Shown piece after piece: positions 12,448 through 13,104 of a stretch of DNA of 13,104 nucleotides. Every line of letters begins with the position of its first letter. The first letter of the stretch is position 1. The DNA lies in NCBI GenBank assembly GCA_946629205.1, contig CAMOXP010000021.1:1-13104 (forward strand), in the 5' to 3' direction. The position numbers and the translations under genes are program-made. The notes under the pieces are model-generated. The model made no database searches. It was given only the letters and a program-made list of their open reading frames with translations, and was not told where the DNA came from. The DNA is from an uncultured Bacillota bacterium. Its GTDB lineage: Bacteria; Bacillota; Clostridia; Peptostreptococcales; Anaerovoracaceae.

Positions 12448-13104
12448 TTACTCTATGCCTTCGAGATCTACACTGCAGTTATGATGTACCTGCTGCACAT
12501 CGTCATTGTCTTCCAGGATGTCGATCATCTTCTTGAGTTTTTTCAGATCCTTCTCGTCCTTCGGAGCAGCTTCCATGGACGGAACATACTCGATTTCGGA
12601 TGAAACGAACTCATAACCGGCGTCTGTCAGCGCACCGTGCACATCCGTATAAGCAGATGGCTCCGTCAGGATCTCAAAACTGTCGTCATTGACGACCATA
12701 TCGTCAGCACCTGCATCCAGAGCTACCATCATCAGCTCATCCTCATCGATTTCATCAGTCTTCTCGATGATGATGACGCCCTTACGTGCAAACATGTAGG
12801 ACACGCATCCTTTGGTTCCCAGATTTCCGCCGTGCTTGTCAAATGTGGATCTGACTGCAGATGTTGTTCTGTTGGTATTGTCTGTCAGCGCTTCCACGAT
12901 GACAGCGACGCCGCCAATACCATAACCTTCAAAACTCAGTTCTGTATAGGATTCGCCCTCAAGCTCTCCTGTACCTTTCTTGATAGCTCTTTTTATGTTA
13001 TCGTTCGGCATGCCGATGGCTTTCGCCTTTTCGATGGCGACTCTCAGCGTCGCGTTGTACTCAGGGTCTCCTCCTGCCTTGGCAGCAACGATGATCTGTC
13101 TGCC
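12448..13104 (-). CDS. yebC: YebC/PmpR family protein (N-terminus cut by window edge)
   Basis: A cytosolic YebC/PmpR-family protein. The family was long annotated as a transcriptional regulator, and some members are now reported to relieve ribosome stalling at proline-rich sequences. The frame is open to the window edge and gives 218 residues; about 30 N-terminal residues (normally beginning MAGHSKW) lie outside. Family motifs seen are GRQIIVAAKAGGDPEYNATL, RVAIEKAKAIGMPNDNIKRA, IKKGTGELEG, FEGYGIGGVAVIVE, LTDNTNRTTSAVR and GGNLGTKGCVSYMF. The ATG at 13011 (MPNDN) is internal and should not be taken as the start. It ends 16 bases before the -35 box of the 6S RNA promoter. Whether it acts on DNA or on the ribosome cannot be decided from sequence. 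Confidence 0.96.
   Translation of the reverse strand, partial: GRQIIVAAKAGGDPEYNATLRVAIEKAKAIGMPNDNIKRAIKKGTGELEGESYTELSFEGYGIGGVAVIVEALTDNTNRTTSAVRSTFDKHGGNLGTKGCVSYMFARKGVIIIEKTDEIDEDELMMVALDAGADDMVVNDDSFEILTEPSAYTDVHGALTDAGYEFVSSEIEYVPSMEAAPKDEKDLKKLKKMIDILEDNDDVQQVHHNCSVDLEGIE

Noticed and set aside
12361..12603. 80-codon plus-strand frame
   Set aside because: Antisense to the 6S RNA 5' part and the yebC 3' end, with no supporting signals.
1..13104. CRISPR arrays, transposases, integrases, rRNA, replication origin
   Set aside because: No spaced short repeats, DDE/tyrosine/serine recombinase motifs or rRNA signatures were seen on either strand.

Overview
The window is chromosomal, densely coded and almost entirely transcribed from the minus strand. 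Gene content and style point to a Gram-positive anaerobe of Bacillota, class Clostridia: strong GGAGG-type ribosome sites, a Cys-type cytidine deaminase, a Pol I with a degenerate proofreading domain, a SwrC-like RND pump and a secreted L,D-transpeptidase. The genus cannot be fixed from the sequence alone.

Read in the direction of transcription (right to left), the window opens with the 3' part of a YebC/PmpR-family gene. Next comes a small RNA gene that I identify as 6S RNA (ssrS), with its own sigma-A-type promoter. After it lies a secreted multidomain L,D-transpeptidase (YkuD) with an acidic Pro/Glu linker and fibronectin-III-like domains. A compact run follows: an FNT-family anion channel, cytidine deaminase with an acidic tail, DNA polymerase I (polA) and dephospho-CoA kinase (coaE). 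The last two overlap by ATGA. A self-contained promoter, tRNA-Leu(GAG) and terminator unit then separates this run from a beta-class DNA methyltransferase coupled to a large RND transporter. The window ends with a promoter, tRNA-Leu(CAA) and yajC, which is cut by the window edge.

The most unusual structure is a perfect 48-bp direct repeat. One copy is the 3' end of the 6S RNA gene. The other lies 1,692 bp away, in the leader of the FNT gene. The two copies exactly bracket the L,D-transpeptidase gene. This looks like an insertion at the 3' end of an RNA gene that rebuilt the RNA end, or a segmental duplication. No integrase is visible. The outer copy can also fold as an intrinsic terminator, and the inner copy appears to supply the -35 box of the transpeptidase promoter.

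Other points are a 33-bp perfect-arm palindrome just upstream of the methyltransferase start, a coiled-coil insertion of about 220 residues in the RND pump, and Glu/Pro/Ala-rich low-complexity tails on three unrelated proteins. There is no CRISPR array, transposase, rRNA or phage gene in the window.
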